Shown one piece after another: positions 9,418 through 18,784 of a stretch of DNA of 64,000 bases (position 1 is its first letter; every line of letters begins with the position of its first letter). The position numbers and the translations under genes are program-made. The notes under the pieces were generated by a model. That model saw nothing but the letters and a program-made list of their open reading frames with translations. It was not told the DNA's origin and did no database searches. This DNA comes from Arthrobacter sp. StoSoilB5 (lineage in GTDB: Bacteria > Actinomycetota > Actinomycetes > Actinomycetales > Micrococcaceae): positions 2,852,001-2,916,000 of the forward strand of contig NZ_AP024646.1 in assembly GCF_019977235.1 (NCBI RefSeq). Reading direction: 5' to 3'.

Positions 9418-9882
9418 ATGAAGACAAAGCCTGATGCCGTAGTAGAACGGCTGGCCCCGGACGAATGTTGGGACCTGTTGGGTGAGACCAACGTTGGCCG
9501 GCTTGCCGTCCTGGTTGATGGACACCCCGATGTCTTTCCGGTGAACTACGTCCTGGACGGAGACAGCATCGTCTTCCGTACAGGTGCTGGTACAAAATTC
9601 TGGAGCACCATGACCACCCCCTGCGCCTTGGAAATCGACGGTTACCGGGCACTCAGCGGAAAAGCCTGGAGTGTGGTCGTTCGCGGCCGGACAACCCTGA
9701 TCCTGGACCGGGAGGAAAGGGCCGAGGTCGACGCACTGGGGCTCGATCCCTGGCAACCCGGCAGCAAGAACTACTACGTGCGCCTTACTCCGGACGCCGT
9801 CACCGGCCGCCGCTTCACGACCAAGCGGCCGGACCTCTGGGGAACCCCGTTGAACGACGCGCGCACCGATACTTTCCACTAA
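9418..9882 (+). CDS. Pyridoxamine 5'-phosphate oxidase-fold flavoprotein
   Basis: 154 residues with the same blocks as the neighbour at 8877: DECWDLLGETNVGRLAVLVD, DVFPVNYVLD, IVFRTGAGTKFW, GKAWSVVVRGRTTLI, DPWQPG, and YYVRLTPDAVTGRRF. The two are adjacent tandem paralogs, each with its own DevR-type promoter, so they arose by duplication but are not simply co-transcribed. ATG 9418 lacks a ribosome site and is likely leaderless. It is followed by a possible hairpin and an alcohol dehydrogenase gene. The catalytic role is unknown. Confidence 0.85.
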   Translation: MKTKPDAVVERLAPDECWDLLGETNVGRLAVLVDGHPDVFPVNYVLDGDSIVFRTGAGTKFWSTMTTPCALEIDGYRALSGKAWSVVVRGRTTLILDREERAEVDALGLDPWQPGSKNYYVRLTPDAVTGRRFTTKRPDLWGTPLNDARTDTFH

Positions 9883-9896
9883 CCCACTCCCAAACT

Positions 9897-9931
9897 GCCT
9901 TGCACGCGTGCTGGACGGCAGCCTGCAAGGC
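9897..9931. terminator. Short inverted repeat after the flavoprotein gene
   Basis: GCCTTGCA at 9897-9904 is complementary to TGCAAGGC at 9924-9931 with a 19-nt spacer. It lies between the flavoprotein gene and the alcohol dehydrogenase gene. No T-run follows, so it may be an attenuating hairpin or an operator instead. Confidence 0.3.
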
Positions 9932-9954
9932 AACGCACAGGACGGATCAGCACC

Positions 9955-11022
9955 ATGAAAGCCCTTGTTTACGGCGGTCCAGGAACCAAGACGTGGAAAG
10001 ATGTTCCGGATCCAGGCATCACAGAGCCCACGGATGCGATTGTGCGCATCGACACAACCACCATTTGCGGGACCGATCTGCATATCCTCAAAGGCGACGT
10101 ACCTGCGGTGGAACCTGGACGGATCCTCGGCCATGAAGGCGTGGGTACCGTCATGGAGGTTGGCAGTTCAGTTAGCGGCATCAGGGCAGGAGACCGTGTG
10201 ATCATCTCTTGCATCAAGTCCTGCGGACACTGCGTCAATTGTCGGAAAGGGCTGTTCTCGCATTGCCTTGGAGACGAAGGGCAGGTGGGTACGGGCTGGA
10301 TTTTCGGTCATCTCATTGACGGGACGCAGGCGGAGTTCGTTCGGGTTCCCTACGCGGACAACTCACTTCACAAGCTTCCGCACGGTGTCAGCGATGATGA
10401 GGCCGTCATGTTGTCCGACATCCTTCCCACGGCCTTTGAGATCGGTGTGCTGGATGGCCGCGTAGCTCCCGGCGACATTATCGCCGTAGTGGGGGCCGGA
10501 CCCATTGGCCTGGCAGCCATGGCGACGGCGGGACTCTGCGGCGCGTCGACGATCATCGCCATCGACCCCAACGAAAGCCGCCTTGCAAGGGCCGCCGATT
10601 TCGGTGCAACGCACACCGTCAACCCCGAAAGCCCGGACTGGATCAGCGACGTCCTGGCCCTCACGGATGGTGCCGGCGTTGACGTTGCCATGGAAGCGGT
10701 GGGGATACCGGAGACTTTCGAGATGGCACTGCGGCTGGTGCGTCCAGGAGGCAATGTGGCCAATATCGGCGTTCATGGGAAGCCCATTCAACTGCCCTTG
10801 CAGGACTTGTGGATCCGCAATATCAACATCAGCATGGGCCTGGTCAACACGAACACCACCCCGATGCTCCTGCGCTTGGTTGCCCAGCACAAGCTGCCCG
10901 CAGAGAAGTTCGCCACCCATCACTTTTCCCTCGACCGGATCATGGATGCCTATGACACCTTTTCAAGGGCCGCCGAAACGGAGGCATTGAAAGTGGTAAT
11001 CAGCAGGACTCCCCATGACTGA
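9955..11022 (+). CDS. Zinc-dependent alcohol dehydrogenase (MDR family)
   Basis: 355 residues. GroES-like N-terminal domain: catalytic zinc ligands CGTDLH (Cys near 39) and GHEGVG (His near 62), and the structural zinc cluster CGHCVNCRKGLFSHC. Rossmann domain: VGAGPIGLAAMATAGLCGA and IDPNESRLARA, so NAD(H) is likely because an acidic residue ends beta-2. It is in an apparent operon with the P-type ATPase gene at 11032 (9 bp gap) and downstream of two DevR-type flavoprotein genes. It probably reoxidises or reduces aldehydes and alcohols during fermentation; the substrate is not known. Confidence 0.88.
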   Translation: MKALVYGGPGTKTWKDVPDPGITEPTDAIVRIDTTTICGTDLHILKGDVPAVEPGRILGHEGVGTVMEVGSSVSGIRAGDRVIISCIKSCGHCVNCRKGLFSHCLGDEGQVGTGWIFGHLIDGTQAEFVRVPYADNSLHKLPHGVSDDEAVMLSDILPTAFEIGVLDGRVAPGDIIAVVGAGPIGLAAMATAGLCGASTIIAIDPNESRLARAADFGATHTVNPESPDWISDVLALTDGAGVDVAMEAVGIPETFEMALRLVRPGGNVANIGVHGKPIQLPLQDLWIRNINISMGLVNTNTTPMLLRLVAQHKLPAEKFATHHFSLDRIMDAYDTFSRAAETEALKVVISRTPHD

Positions 11023-11031
11023 ACCTTCGCC

Positions 11032-12963
11032 GTGAGACATCGTTTGGTGGCGCTGGTTGCGCGCTTTCCGTTGGTGGCCGGCACTGTGCTGGCCATGCTC
11101 GGCGTGGCGGCGCTGGCTATCAGCGGGAACAATGCCGCAGCCCAGGGGACGGCCACCATCTACTCGCTCTCGGTAGCGCTCTACCGCGCCGGAGGCATGG
11201 TCAAGGGCCTTTTTCAAGGACGCTGGGGTATTGACCTTTTGGCCGTAACAGCCATCTGTTCCACCGCCATTGTCGGGGAGTACATCGCATCACTTGTCAT
11301 TGTTCTCATGCTGACCGGTGGCGAAGCGTTGGAGGACTTTGCCCACGGCCGCGCCACCAAGGAGCTCCGCGCCCTATTGGAACGTACCCCGCGTATTGCC
11401 CACCGTGAGGAAGCCGGTGGGAGCGTGGAAGATGTCGGCGTAGACGACGTTGGTCCCGGTGACATTCTGCTGGTGAAGCCGGCTGAAACGGTCCCCGTGG
11501 ACGGTAGGCTGCTGTCCGACGTCGGGACCTTTGACGAGTCCGCGCTGACAGGCGAAAGCCTGCCGGCGGAGCGACTGGCGGGAGACTTGCTGCTCAGTGG
11601 CTCCGTGAACGGGGCCGACGCGATCCGGATGGTGGCCACGGCTTCTGCAGGCGATTCCCAGTACAGCCAGATTGTTGCCTTGGTGAGGGAGGCCGCGGCG
11701 AGTCGTGCACCTACGGTTCGCCTGGCTGACAGATATGCCGTGCCGTTCACCCTGGTTGCCTTTGTCCTTGCCGGGGCGGCCTGGTGGCTTAGCCAGGATC
11801 CAGTCCGGTTTGTGCAGGTGCTCGTTGTTGCGACGCCGTGTCCCTTGCTGATTGCCGCGCCCGTCGCCTTCCTTGCCGGCACCAGCCGGGCCGCCAAGGC
11901 CGGCATCATCATCAAGAATGCAGGTACGTTGGAACAGCTCAGCCGCGTGAAGACAGCTGTGTTCGATAAGACCGGTACTCTCACCCAAGGCAGACCTGTC
12001 CTGACCGGGATTCGCCTTTCTGCGGGGGCAGGCCTGTCAATAGACGAGCTGTTGCAGCTGGCGGCATCGGCTGAGCAGTATTCGTCGCACATCTTTGCGG
12101 CCTCCGTCATTGCGGCGGCACGCGAGCGGGGCTTACCGTTGCTGCCGGCGACGGACGCCAGCGAACACGCCACCAATGGCGTGGGTGCCGATGTCGGAAC
12201 CCGGAGGGTGGTGGTGGGAAAGCCGGCGTTCGTCGAGGAAAATACGGCAGGCTTTGAAAGAACGCCCCTGGAGGGAGGGCAACTCGCGGTCTACGTGGGT
12301 GTGGGGGGAAAGTTTGCCGGGACGCTCATCATGAGTGATCCCTTGCGGGCAAATGCTGTGGAAACACTTACGGAACTCCGCAGGCTTGGTGTCACACAAA
12401 CCATGCTGTTGACTGGCGACGCGTCGTCGACCGCCCATCACATCGCCGAAACCGCTGGGATCGGCAATGTCCATGCGGAGTGTCTGCCTTCCGACAAGGT
12501 CGCCACCGTTGCAGCCCTCCCTGTGCGGCCGGTCATGATGGTTGGTGACGGGGTCAACGACGCCCCTGTCCTGGCGGCGGCCGACGTCGGCATCGCCATG
12601 GGCGCCAAAGGTGCCACTGCGGCAAGTGAATCGGCGGACGTGGTCATCATGCTCGACGACCTCTCAAGAGCCGCGTTTGCGGTGGACATCGGCCAGCACA
12701 CCATGCGGATCGCCCGCACGAGCATCTGGACAGGCATACTCCTGAGCTTAGGCCTGATGGCCGTGGCAATGTTGGGCGTGATCCCCGCCGTGGCCGGGGC
12801 GCTGCTTCAGGAATTCGTGGATTTGGCTACTATCCTGAATGCGCTCAGGGCGCTTGGTCCACGGCTGGCCAGCCCACATTCAAGGGCCCTTGGCCCCGCG
12901 TTCAGTAGCGCTCGGGTTCATCCCCAAGTTCAAAGTAACGGCCCTGGACGCGCGTTGGAGTGA
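11032..12963 (+). CDS. Heavy-metal-type (P1B-like) P-type ATPase with TPCP motif
   Basis: 643 residues, GTG start 9 bp after the dehydrogenase gene. P-type motifs: DESALTGESLP (actuator), VFDKTGTLTQG (phospho-Asp), MLLTGD and GDGVNDAPVLAAADVGIAMG (hinge). The membrane metal motif is ATPCPLLIAAP, so the canonical CPC of copper/zinc pumps is replaced by TPCP. The usual SEHP-type motif reads SSHIFA. There is no N-terminal HMA domain. The transported ion cannot be read from the sequence. Its 3' end overlaps the convergent flavoprotein gene at 12902-13324 by 62 bp. It is likely co-transcribed with the alcohol dehydrogenase gene. Confidence 0.85.
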   Translation: MRHRLVALVARFPLVAGTVLAMLGVAALAISGNNAAAQGTATIYSLSVALYRAGGMVKGLFQGRWGIDLLAVTAICSTAIVGEYIASLVIVLMLTGGEALEDFAHGRATKELRALLERTPRIAHREEAGGSVEDVGVDDVGPGDILLVKPAETVPVDGRLLSDVGTFDESALTGESLPAERLAGDLLLSGSVNGADAIRMVATASAGDSQYSQIVALVREAAASRAPTVRLADRYAVPFTLVAFVLAGAAWWLSQDPVRFVQVLVVATPCPLLIAAPVAFLAGTSRAAKAGIIIKNAGTLEQLSRVKTAVFDKTGTLTQGRPVLTGIRLSAGAGLSIDELLQLAASAEQYSSHIFAASVIAAARERGLPLLPATDASEHATNGVGADVGTRRVVVGKPAFVEENTAGFERTPLEGGQLAVYVGVGGKFAGTLIMSDPLRANAVETLTELRRLGVTQTMLLTGDASSTAHHIAETAGIGNVHAECLPSDKVATVAALPVRPVMMVGDGVNDAPVLAAADVGIAMGAKGATAASESADVVIMLDDLSRAAFAVDIGQHTMRIARTSIWTGILLSLGLMAVAMLGVIPAVAGALLQEFVDLATILNALRALGPRLASPHSRALGPAFSSARVHPQVQSNGPGRALE

Positions 12964-13324
12964 TCTCCACGTAGGTGTATTTGCGGGTCGGGATCCACGG
13001 TTTGAGGGGCAACTTGTCGGCCTCGTCGATTTCCGACTGCGACTCGATCACGCGCGCCGTCCCTTTGAGGACCACGCTCCAGGCTTCGGCGTCAACGATC
13101 TCTTCCACTTCGAAGGCAACCTTCTCATTGACGGTCAGCTCGGCAAGCTTGGTTCCCGGATTCGTCCTGAGAAGCAAACGCTTCTCGTGTGCGATGAAGT
13201 TCAAGGGGTAGATGTCCGGCTCGCCCAGGACGCTGACGGCCAAACGACCATGCTGGTTCCGTTCGAGGACCTTCCATGAGTCGGCTTCGGACAGGATAGT
13301 GCCTGGTCGCTCGTCATTTTCCAC
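12902..13324 (-). CDS. Pyridoxamine 5'-phosphate oxidase-fold flavoprotein
   Basis: 140 residues. Blocks match the paralogs but are more divergent: DSWKVLERNQHGRLAVSVLG, DIYPLNFIAH, LLLRTNPGTKLAELT, AWSVVLKGTARVI, KPWIPT, and YVEITPTRVQGRYFE. The start is GTG 13324 with AGGAG 7 nt upstream, so unlike its leaderless paralogs it has a normal leader. It overlaps the 3' end of the P-type ATPase gene (convergent) and is divergent from pta. It probably uses a flavin or F420-type cofactor; the substrate is unknown. Confidence 0.83.
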   Translation of the reverse strand: MENDERPGTILSEADSWKVLERNQHGRLAVSVLGEPDIYPLNFIAHEKRLLLRTNPGTKLAELTVNEKVAFEVEEIVDAEAWSVVLKGTARVIESQSEIDEADKLPLKPWIPTRKYTYVEITPTRVQGRYFELGDEPERY

Positions 13325-13419
13325 GGTCTTTCTCCTGCACTTGAGGTAGGGGCTGCCGGGCTGGAGGGCCTCTCACAGCTGATGTCCGTGATCCTACGGC
13401 TGGCCGTGTTGGCCCCAAC

Positions 13420-13434
13420 AGGGTCGAAGGTCCT
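13420..13434 (+). promoter_or_regulatory. DevR-type box upstream of pta
   Basis: AGGGTCGAAGGTCCT matches the island consensus and resembles the sites at 6167 and 16095. A second weaker element, GGGACCATGACCT, is at 13447-13459. No TAGnnT hexamer at the usual distance was found, so promoter geometry here is uncertain. It could also serve the divergent flavoprotein gene. Confidence 0.5.
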
Positions 13435-13529
13435 GTGGGCAGGCAGGGGACCATGACCTTCGGCTCTGGCTTCCGGGGCCTGTCCGGGAGAAGCTGTGAA
13501 GCAGCCAGTTCAGGTCTGGAGGGAAACAT

Positions 13530-15605
13530 ATGGTCCAGGGCGTTTACGTTGCTTCCGTGGCTCCGGGTTCCGGAAAGTCGCTGGTTGCTTTGGGGCTGGC
13601 CGATGCCCTGCATCGCAGGACGGGACGGTTGGGCTTCTTCCGGCCGCTGGTCAATCGCGCCGAGGCGCAGGAGGACCCCGTAATCGTCATGCTTCGGCGA
13701 CTCTACGAACTGGAACCCTCCCGCTGCCGGAGCGGTATGTCCCTCGACTCAGCGAGGGCTGACGTCGCGGCGGGCCGCCAGGACGAAGTGTTCTCCTGGA
13801 TCCTCGCGGAGTACAGGGGGATTGCGCAAGAGTGCGATGTGGTGGTGGTTGACGGCTCGGATCTCCGTGGAAACGACGCCGGAAGGGAATTTGACCTCAA
13901 CACCAGGTTGGCGAACAACCTGGGGCTGCCTGTGCTGGCTGTGGTTGGCGCAAGGGGACTCTCGGTGGAACAAACAGCAGGCGCAGCGGAGGCAGCCGTC
14001 AGGCAGTTCAAGGCCGGGCGCTGCCCGGTCCTGGCGTTGGTGGTGAATCGCGCCGATCCCGGGGCACTGGAGGATGTCCATCGAGCTGTAAGGGCGTCTG
14101 CGGGGGAGGTCCCTTCATACGTGATACCCGAAGTGCCTCATATTTCCACCCTGACTGTTGCAGACGTCGCTTCCGCCTTGGGCCTTACCCGTCTGTCGGG
14201 CAGCACAGAGCTGGACCGTGATGTGCGCAGCATCAAGGTGGCGGGGATGAACGTGGATAACTTCCTTGAGACCCTCCGTCCGGGCGATCTGGTCATCGTT
14301 GCCGGTGACCGCTCCGACGTCATGATGGCCTGCCTGGCCTCGGCCCTGTCGCCCGAACTTCCGACGCCTGCGGGCATTATCCTGACGGATGGGTTGCTTC
14401 CCGGTGCACACGTGCTGCCGTTGTTGGAGCGTGCGCCCTTCCCTGTCTTCACACACTCGACAGATACGTATGCCACAGCACAAAAAGTCGCAGGTGTGCG
14501 CAGCGAAATCCACACGGGGGAGAACCGTAAGCTGGCAGCTGCCCTGGGTGTGTGGTCCCGATGCGTCAACGAAACCGAAATGCTCGATCGTTTGGCCCTT
14601 CCCCATCCGGCCACGATGACACCCCTCCGCTTCCTCAACGAGCTGATCGAAAGGGCCCGGAAGCAGGAACGAAGAATTGTCCTGGCCGAGGGCGAAGAAT
14701 TGCGCGTCCTGCGGGCGGCCGAGATCCTTCGACGCCGGGATGTTTGCAGGATAACGGTCCTGGGCGACGTTGCTGTGATCCGGGAGCTCGCTGAAGCCCA
14801 TGGCATCGATGTGAGCGGGCTCCAGATCCTTGATCCTGCCAGTTCACCGCTCAGGGAGCGCTTCGCTGCCGAGTATTGCCGCTTGAGGGCGCACAAAGGC
14901 ATGATCATGGAACGTGCCCGGGAAATCATGCTTGAAGGGGCGTACTTCGGCACAATGATGGTCCAGCTCGGTGAAGCAGACGGCATGGTCTCCGGCGCGG
15001 CTCACACTACGGCCAACACCATACGGCCTGCGTTGGAGTTCGTGAAGGGCCGGGAGGGGGAGGGCCTGGTGTCCTCTGTTTTCTTCATGTTGTTTCCGGA
15101 CCGGGTGTTCGTTTATGGAGACTGCGCAGTGGTTCCCGAGCCAAACGCAGAACAACTCGCGGCAATCGCCATCGCTTCCGCTGACACTGCTTCCCGTTTC
15201 GGCGTAGAGCCGAGGGTGGCCATGCTTTCCTATTCGACGGGAGGCTCTGGATCCGGAACTGCCGTAGACAAGGTGCGATGCGCTACGGAACTGGTCAGGG
15301 AAGCACGTCCTGACCTTCCGGTGGATGGGCCAATTCAGTACGACGCCGCAGTAGATGCGACCATCGCGAGCTCCAAGTTGCCTTCGTCAGCAGTGGCAGG
15401 GAAGGCGACTGTCTTCATCTTTCCCGACCTCAACACTGGCAACAACACCTATAAGGCGGTGGAGCAGTCCTCGGGTGCTATCGCCGTCGGGCCCATCTTG
15501 CAGGGTCTGCGCAAGCCCATCAACGATCTATCCAGGGGCTCAACAGTGGATGACATCATCAACACGGTAGCCATCACCGCCGTCCAGGCGCAGCACGCAG
15601 GCTAG
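13530..15605 (+). CDS. pta: Phosphate acetyltransferase
   Basis: 691 residues, the long three-domain type. N-terminal BioD-like P-loop domain with VAPGSGKSLVALGLADAL (residues 10-27), DRTGG domain (about 220-340), and C-terminal PTA_PTB catalytic domain (about 370-690) with SGAAHTTANTIRPALEFV and SYSTGGSGSG. It interconverts acetyl-CoA and acetyl phosphate. Start ATG 13530 has GGAGGGA upstream. ackA and xfp lie at 20375-23963, so acetyl-phosphate metabolism is complete in the island. The stop overlaps the stop of the convergent Usp gene by 4 nt. A DevR-type box lies about 95 bp upstream. Confidence 0.95.
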   Translation: MVQGVYVASVAPGSGKSLVALGLADALHRRTGRLGFFRPLVNRAEAQEDPVIVMLRRLYELEPSRCRSGMSLDSARADVAAGRQDEVFSWILAEYRGIAQECDVVVVDGSDLRGNDAGREFDLNTRLANNLGLPVLAVVGARGLSVEQTAGAAEAAVRQFKAGRCPVLALVVNRADPGALEDVHRAVRASAGEVPSYVIPEVPHISTLTVADVASALGLTRLSGSTELDRDVRSIKVAGMNVDNFLETLRPGDLVIVAGDRSDVMMACLASALSPELPTPAGIILTDGLLPGAHVLPLLERAPFPVFTHSTDTYATAQKVAGVRSEIHTGENRKLAAALGVWSRCVNETEMLDRLALPHPATMTPLRFLNELIERARKQERRIVLAEGEELRVLRAAEILRRRDVCRITVLGDVAVIRELAEAHGIDVSGLQILDPASSPLRERFAAEYCRLRAHKGMIMERAREIMLEGAYFGTMMVQLGEADGMVSGAAHTTANTIRPALEFVKGREGEGLVSSVFFMLFPDRVFVYGDCAVVPEPNAEQLAAIAIASADTASRFGVEPRVAMLSYSTGGSGSGTAVDKVRCATELVREARPDLPVDGPIQYDAAVDATIASSKLPSSAVAGKATVFIFPDLNTGNNTYKAVEQSSGAIAVGPILQGLRKPINDLSRGSTVDDIINTVAITAVQAQHAG

Positions 15606-16060
15606 GCGTCGTCCTCCGTAGCCACCAGAAGAACCGGGCAGTGGGCATGGGCTGCACAAGCCTTGCTGACCGATCCAATGGGCTGGTTCAGGAACCCGCC
15701 GGCGCCGTGCCTGCCTACGACGAGCAACTGTGATCCACGGCTTTCCTCGACCAATACCTTCGCTGGTTCGCCGAATTTGACAGTGACCGTCAGGTCTTCG
15801 GGGCGGGACTCTCCGAAAGCGCGTTCAAGTGCCTCGTCCACCAACCGCCTCGCCGTGTCCTCAAGCTGTGAAGTGAAGCGGGTCAGTTCATGTTCGAAGC
15901 GCGATGCCATGTAGAAATCGGACATGCCGATACACGTGATCACGTCAATGGGCCCACCCAGGGCGGACGCCAACCGCCCTGCCATTTCGAGGGTCTTCGA
16001 GGAGTATTCCGAGCCATCGACGCCGACGACGATTCGATTCGGCCGTGATTGTGAGTTCAT
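15602..16060 (-). CDS. Universal stress protein, single domain
   Basis: 152 residues: RIVVGVDGSEYSSKT at the N-terminus and nucleotide loop GRHGAGGFLNQPIGSVSKA followed by AHCPVLLV. ATG 16060 is chosen because the Usp fold begins there and sequence upstream does not resemble a Usp. No Shine-Dalgarno is visible. CAAGCT (16072-16067 on the minus strand) lies 6 nt before the ATG and 22 nt after a DevR-type box, so it is probably leaderless. It is close to a CtpF-like ATPase on the same strand, a Usp/ATPase pairing also seen in the mycobacterial DosR regulon. Confidence 0.88.
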   Translation of the reverse strand: MNSQSRPNRIVVGVDGSEYSSKTLEMAGRLASALGGPIDVITCIGMSDFYMASRFEHELTRFTSQLEDTARRLVDEALERAFGESRPEDLTVTVKFGEPAKVLVEESRGSQLLVVGRHGAGGFLNQPIGSVSKACAAHAHCPVLLVATEDDA

Positions 16061-16066
16061 GGGACC

Positions 16067-16109
16067 AGCTTGGCCCTGCGCACGGTGCCACGATAGGGCC
16101 GAAGGACAC
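16067..16109 (-). promoter_or_regulatory. DevR-type box and -10 for the Usp gene at 15602-16060
   Basis: AGGGCCGAAGGACAC at 16095-16109 shares 12 of 15 bases with the site before pta. Read on the minus strand, the box ends at 16095, then 22 nt, then CAAGCT at 16072-16067, then 6 nt to the ATG. Confidence 0.55.
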
Positions 16110-16113
16110 GTTT

Positions 16114-18723
16114 TCAGGCCGGCGAAGGGGTTCCGCTTTGCCGGTGGCGCAGCCGTTTGTAGAGCCAATCGACGCCAAGGACGCCAGGAATGGCAAGGAC
16201 GGCTACGAGCCACCCCAAGGCAGTAGGCGGCGCCTGTCCAAGGATTCCGGCCAGGGGCGGAACGAACAGGAACAGGGCCAGTGCCGCCAATTCCGCGGAT
16301 ACAGCCCAGAGCAGGAGCCGGTTGGTGAACCATCCCTGCTTCCACGGGGGAGCCGTTGCGCTTCTGCATGCGAAAGCGGTAGCGAGTTGGCCCAGCACAA
16401 CGGCGGCAAAGGCAGCCCCGGACGCTGACATCAGTACACCCGGATCCAATGATTGGCCACGAGCCCAGCCGCTGCCGAACAGCACTGTTGAGAATGCCGT
16501 CATTGCGATCAAGGCCTCGGTGGGTCCCATCACGGCAAACACCCTCAGCATGAGTAGACGGTCCAGAAGGTGCCGCTTTTCGGGAGGTCTCTTCAATACA
16601 AGCTTTCCCGGCGGCTCGGCCCCGAGAGCCAGGGCAGGCAGCAGATCTGTTCCGATGTCGAGCGCCAGGATCTGGAGGACACCAAGCGCAAGCGGGAACT
16701 GGCCGCCTGACAATGCCCAGATGACGAAAGGTGCCAGCTCTGCCACGTTGTCGGTGAGGTGGTAAGTGAGGAAGCGGTGAATGTTCGAGTAGGTTGCCCG
16801 CCCTTGTTCGATTGCGGCCACGATCGTAGCGAAATGGTCGTCCAGGAGAACCAAGTCCGCAGCTTCGCGGGCCACGTCTGTGCCGCTGAGTCCCATGGCT
16901 ACTCCGATGTCGGCCTGGCGAAGCGCGGGACCGTCGTTGACGCCGTCTCCCGTCATCGCCACCACATGGCCGCGGGCCTGCAAGGCCTTCGCCACGCGGA
17001 GCTTTTGCTCCGGTGAAACCCTGCTGACCACAACTCCGTCGCGGTCCAGGAGGGCACCGAGGATCTGCTCGTCCCCCGGGAGATCGACGCCTTGGACAAC
17101 GAGGTTGTCCGGACCCATCAGCCCAATTTCCGTGGCGATTGCACCGGCCGTTGATGGGTGGTCGCCAGTGATCATTGCAATCCGGATCCCAGCCCCCCTG
17201 GCTGCCTTGATCACGTCACCGACATCCGGCCTGGGCGGGTCATGGAGCCCGATGAGGCCCAAGGGTACAAGGTTGCGTTCGGCCTCCACGGCCGATCGTT
17301 CCAGCCAGTCCTCCGCCGTACCAGGCAATTCCCGGCTTGCCACTGCTATCACCCGCAATCCGCGCGAAGCCATCGACTCCACAGCGTCGGCCAAGTTGCC
17401 AGAGGTATCCCCGCACAAGGGCAAAACGGACTCCGGTGCCCCCTTAACGAAAAGCGTGGTCCCGACGATGACGGACTCCCGGCGTCTGTTGGCGTCAAAG
17501 GCAAAGCGCCGCATCGTGGTGACCGTTTCAGGCTCACGTCCCAGCAGCCGCCGGGCAAGGGAATCAATCGCCGCTTCCATAGGGTCGCCGCTGGCCGTCC
17601 ATTCACCTGCATGTTGCACGGCCCGACCTTGCGACGCTGCCCGTGCACCCAAAGCAGCCAGCAACGCCGCGCTGCGTGCCTGCCCTTCGATCCGTGCAAC
17701 GGGGCCGTAGCCCTCGCCCCCGATTTTCACCGGACCGTCGGAAGTGAAGACTTCGACGGCGTTCATCCGGTTTTGCGTCAAGGTACCCGTTTTGTCCGTG
17801 CAGATGAAGGTGGTTGAACCGAGGGTCTCGACTGCCTCCAGATTGCGAACCAGCGCATGTCGTTCAGCCATCCGCTGCGCTCCCATGGCCAGCGACAAAG
17901 TGACGGTGGGCAGGAGGCCCTCCGGAATCAGCGCCACGGCAACGCCGATCGCAAACAGAAACGAGTCGCGCCAGACGATTCCTACCAAGAGTGAAACGAC
18001 GAAGAACAAGCCTGCAACGCTCAAGGCAACAAGTGCTACGAGCCGGACGATCCTCCGGAGTTCCAGGGTCAAGGGAGTTGGTGGCGACTTGGTGCCACTC
18101 GTGAGTGCCGCAATGGCAGCCAGTTTGGTGTTGCCGCCAGTGGCGGTGACAAGGCCCTCTGCTTCTCCGTTGACCAGGAACGTTCCGCCCCAGGCGGGGT
18201 CATTGCTGCCTTTCGGTACTGCTGCACTTTCGCCGGTCAGCATGGATTCATCCACCGTGCAGCTTGAGGCAGCAACGAGCAGGATGTCCGCGGGCAGCCT
18301 GTCGCCAGCGGCCAGAATGACGACGTCTCCCGGGACGAGGTCGCTTGCGTGGACGCTTTGGATCCTGCCATCGCGTCGTACATTCACTTCGGCCGGGAGG
18401 AGGCCCTGCAGCCGTTCAGCTGCGTGCTGGGCACGTTCTTGCTGGATGTGGGCGAAGACCCCGTTGACGATCACAACAATGATGATTGCCACACACAACT
18501 GCGGCATGCCACCGATGTAGGCCAAGGCGGCTGCGACCCACAACATCAACGCGAAGAAGTGCGTCAACTCGCCCAACAGCTTTCGCCACTGCGGCACTTT
18601 TCCGGCTTGTGGCAGTACATTGGGTCCAGCTTCTGCCAACAAGCCCGCGGCCGCACCGGAACTCAGCCCATCGGTTCCGGTCGCCGCAGGCAGCGGTGCG
18701 GGGGGTTTGTTCCCAGGGGACAT
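16114..18723 (-). CDS. P2-type cation-transporting ATPase, CtpF-like
   Basis: 869 residues. Cation ATPase N-terminus (GLLAEAGPNVLP), E1-E2 actuator with DESMLTGESAAVPKG, membrane motif ALIPEGLLPTVTLSLAMG (PEGL type, as in calcium-like P2 pumps), phosphorylation loop ICTDKTGTLTQNRM, and hinge MTGDGVNDGPALRQADIGVAMG. About ten membrane helices, with the C-terminal cation ATPase domain present. ATG 18723 (GGAGA just upstream) is preferred to the in-frame ATG 18792. In mycobacteria the P2 ATPase CtpF belongs to the DosR regulon, and location here suggests the same. The ion, probably Ca2+ or another divalent cation, is inferred. Confidence 0.9.
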   Translation of the reverse strand: MSPGNKPPAPLPAATGTDGLSSGAAAGLLAEAGPNVLPQAGKVPQWRKLLGELTHFFALMLWVAAALAYIGGMPQLCVAIIIVVIVNGVFAHIQQERAQHAAERLQGLLPAEVNVRRDGRIQSVHASDLVPGDVVILAAGDRLPADILLVAASSCTVDESMLTGESAAVPKGSNDPAWGGTFLVNGEAEGLVTATGGNTKLAAIAALTSGTKSPPTPLTLELRRIVRLVALVALSVAGLFFVVSLLVGIVWRDSFLFAIGVAVALIPEGLLPTVTLSLAMGAQRMAERHALVRNLEAVETLGSTTFICTDKTGTLTQNRMNAVEVFTSDGPVKIGGEGYGPVARIEGQARSAALLAALGARAASQGRAVQHAGEWTASGDPMEAAIDSLARRLLGREPETVTTMRRFAFDANRRRESVIVGTTLFVKGAPESVLPLCGDTSGNLADAVESMASRGLRVIAVASRELPGTAEDWLERSAVEAERNLVPLGLIGLHDPPRPDVGDVIKAARGAGIRIAMITGDHPSTAGAIATEIGLMGPDNLVVQGVDLPGDEQILGALLDRDGVVVSRVSPEQKLRVAKALQARGHVVAMTGDGVNDGPALRQADIGVAMGLSGTDVAREAADLVLLDDHFATIVAAIEQGRATYSNIHRFLTYHLTDNVAELAPFVIWALSGGQFPLALGVLQILALDIGTDLLPALALGAEPPGKLVLKRPPEKRHLLDRLLMLRVFAVMGPTEALIAMTAFSTVLFGSGWARGQSLDPGVLMSASGAAFAAVVLGQLATAFACRSATAPPWKQGWFTNRLLLWAVSAELAALALFLFVPPLAGILGQAPPTALGWLVAVLAIPGVLGVDWLYKRLRHRQSGTPSPA

Positions 18724-18784
18724 CGTTTCTCCAATGCGGGATGCCTGTTCGATGAAAGGCTCCACCAGTGACCGGGACGCGTCT

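Noticed and set aside
9280-10134. 284-codon minus-strand open frame over two flavoprotein/dehydrogenase genes
   Set aside because: The plus-strand genes have strong family motifs and promoter geometry. The reverse frame has none.
16061-16077. GGGACC...GGCCCT directly before the Usp start as a DevR box
   Set aside because: The arm spacing is 2 bp longer than in the other sites and it overlaps the proposed -10 of the leaderless gene, so the site at 16095 was preferred.
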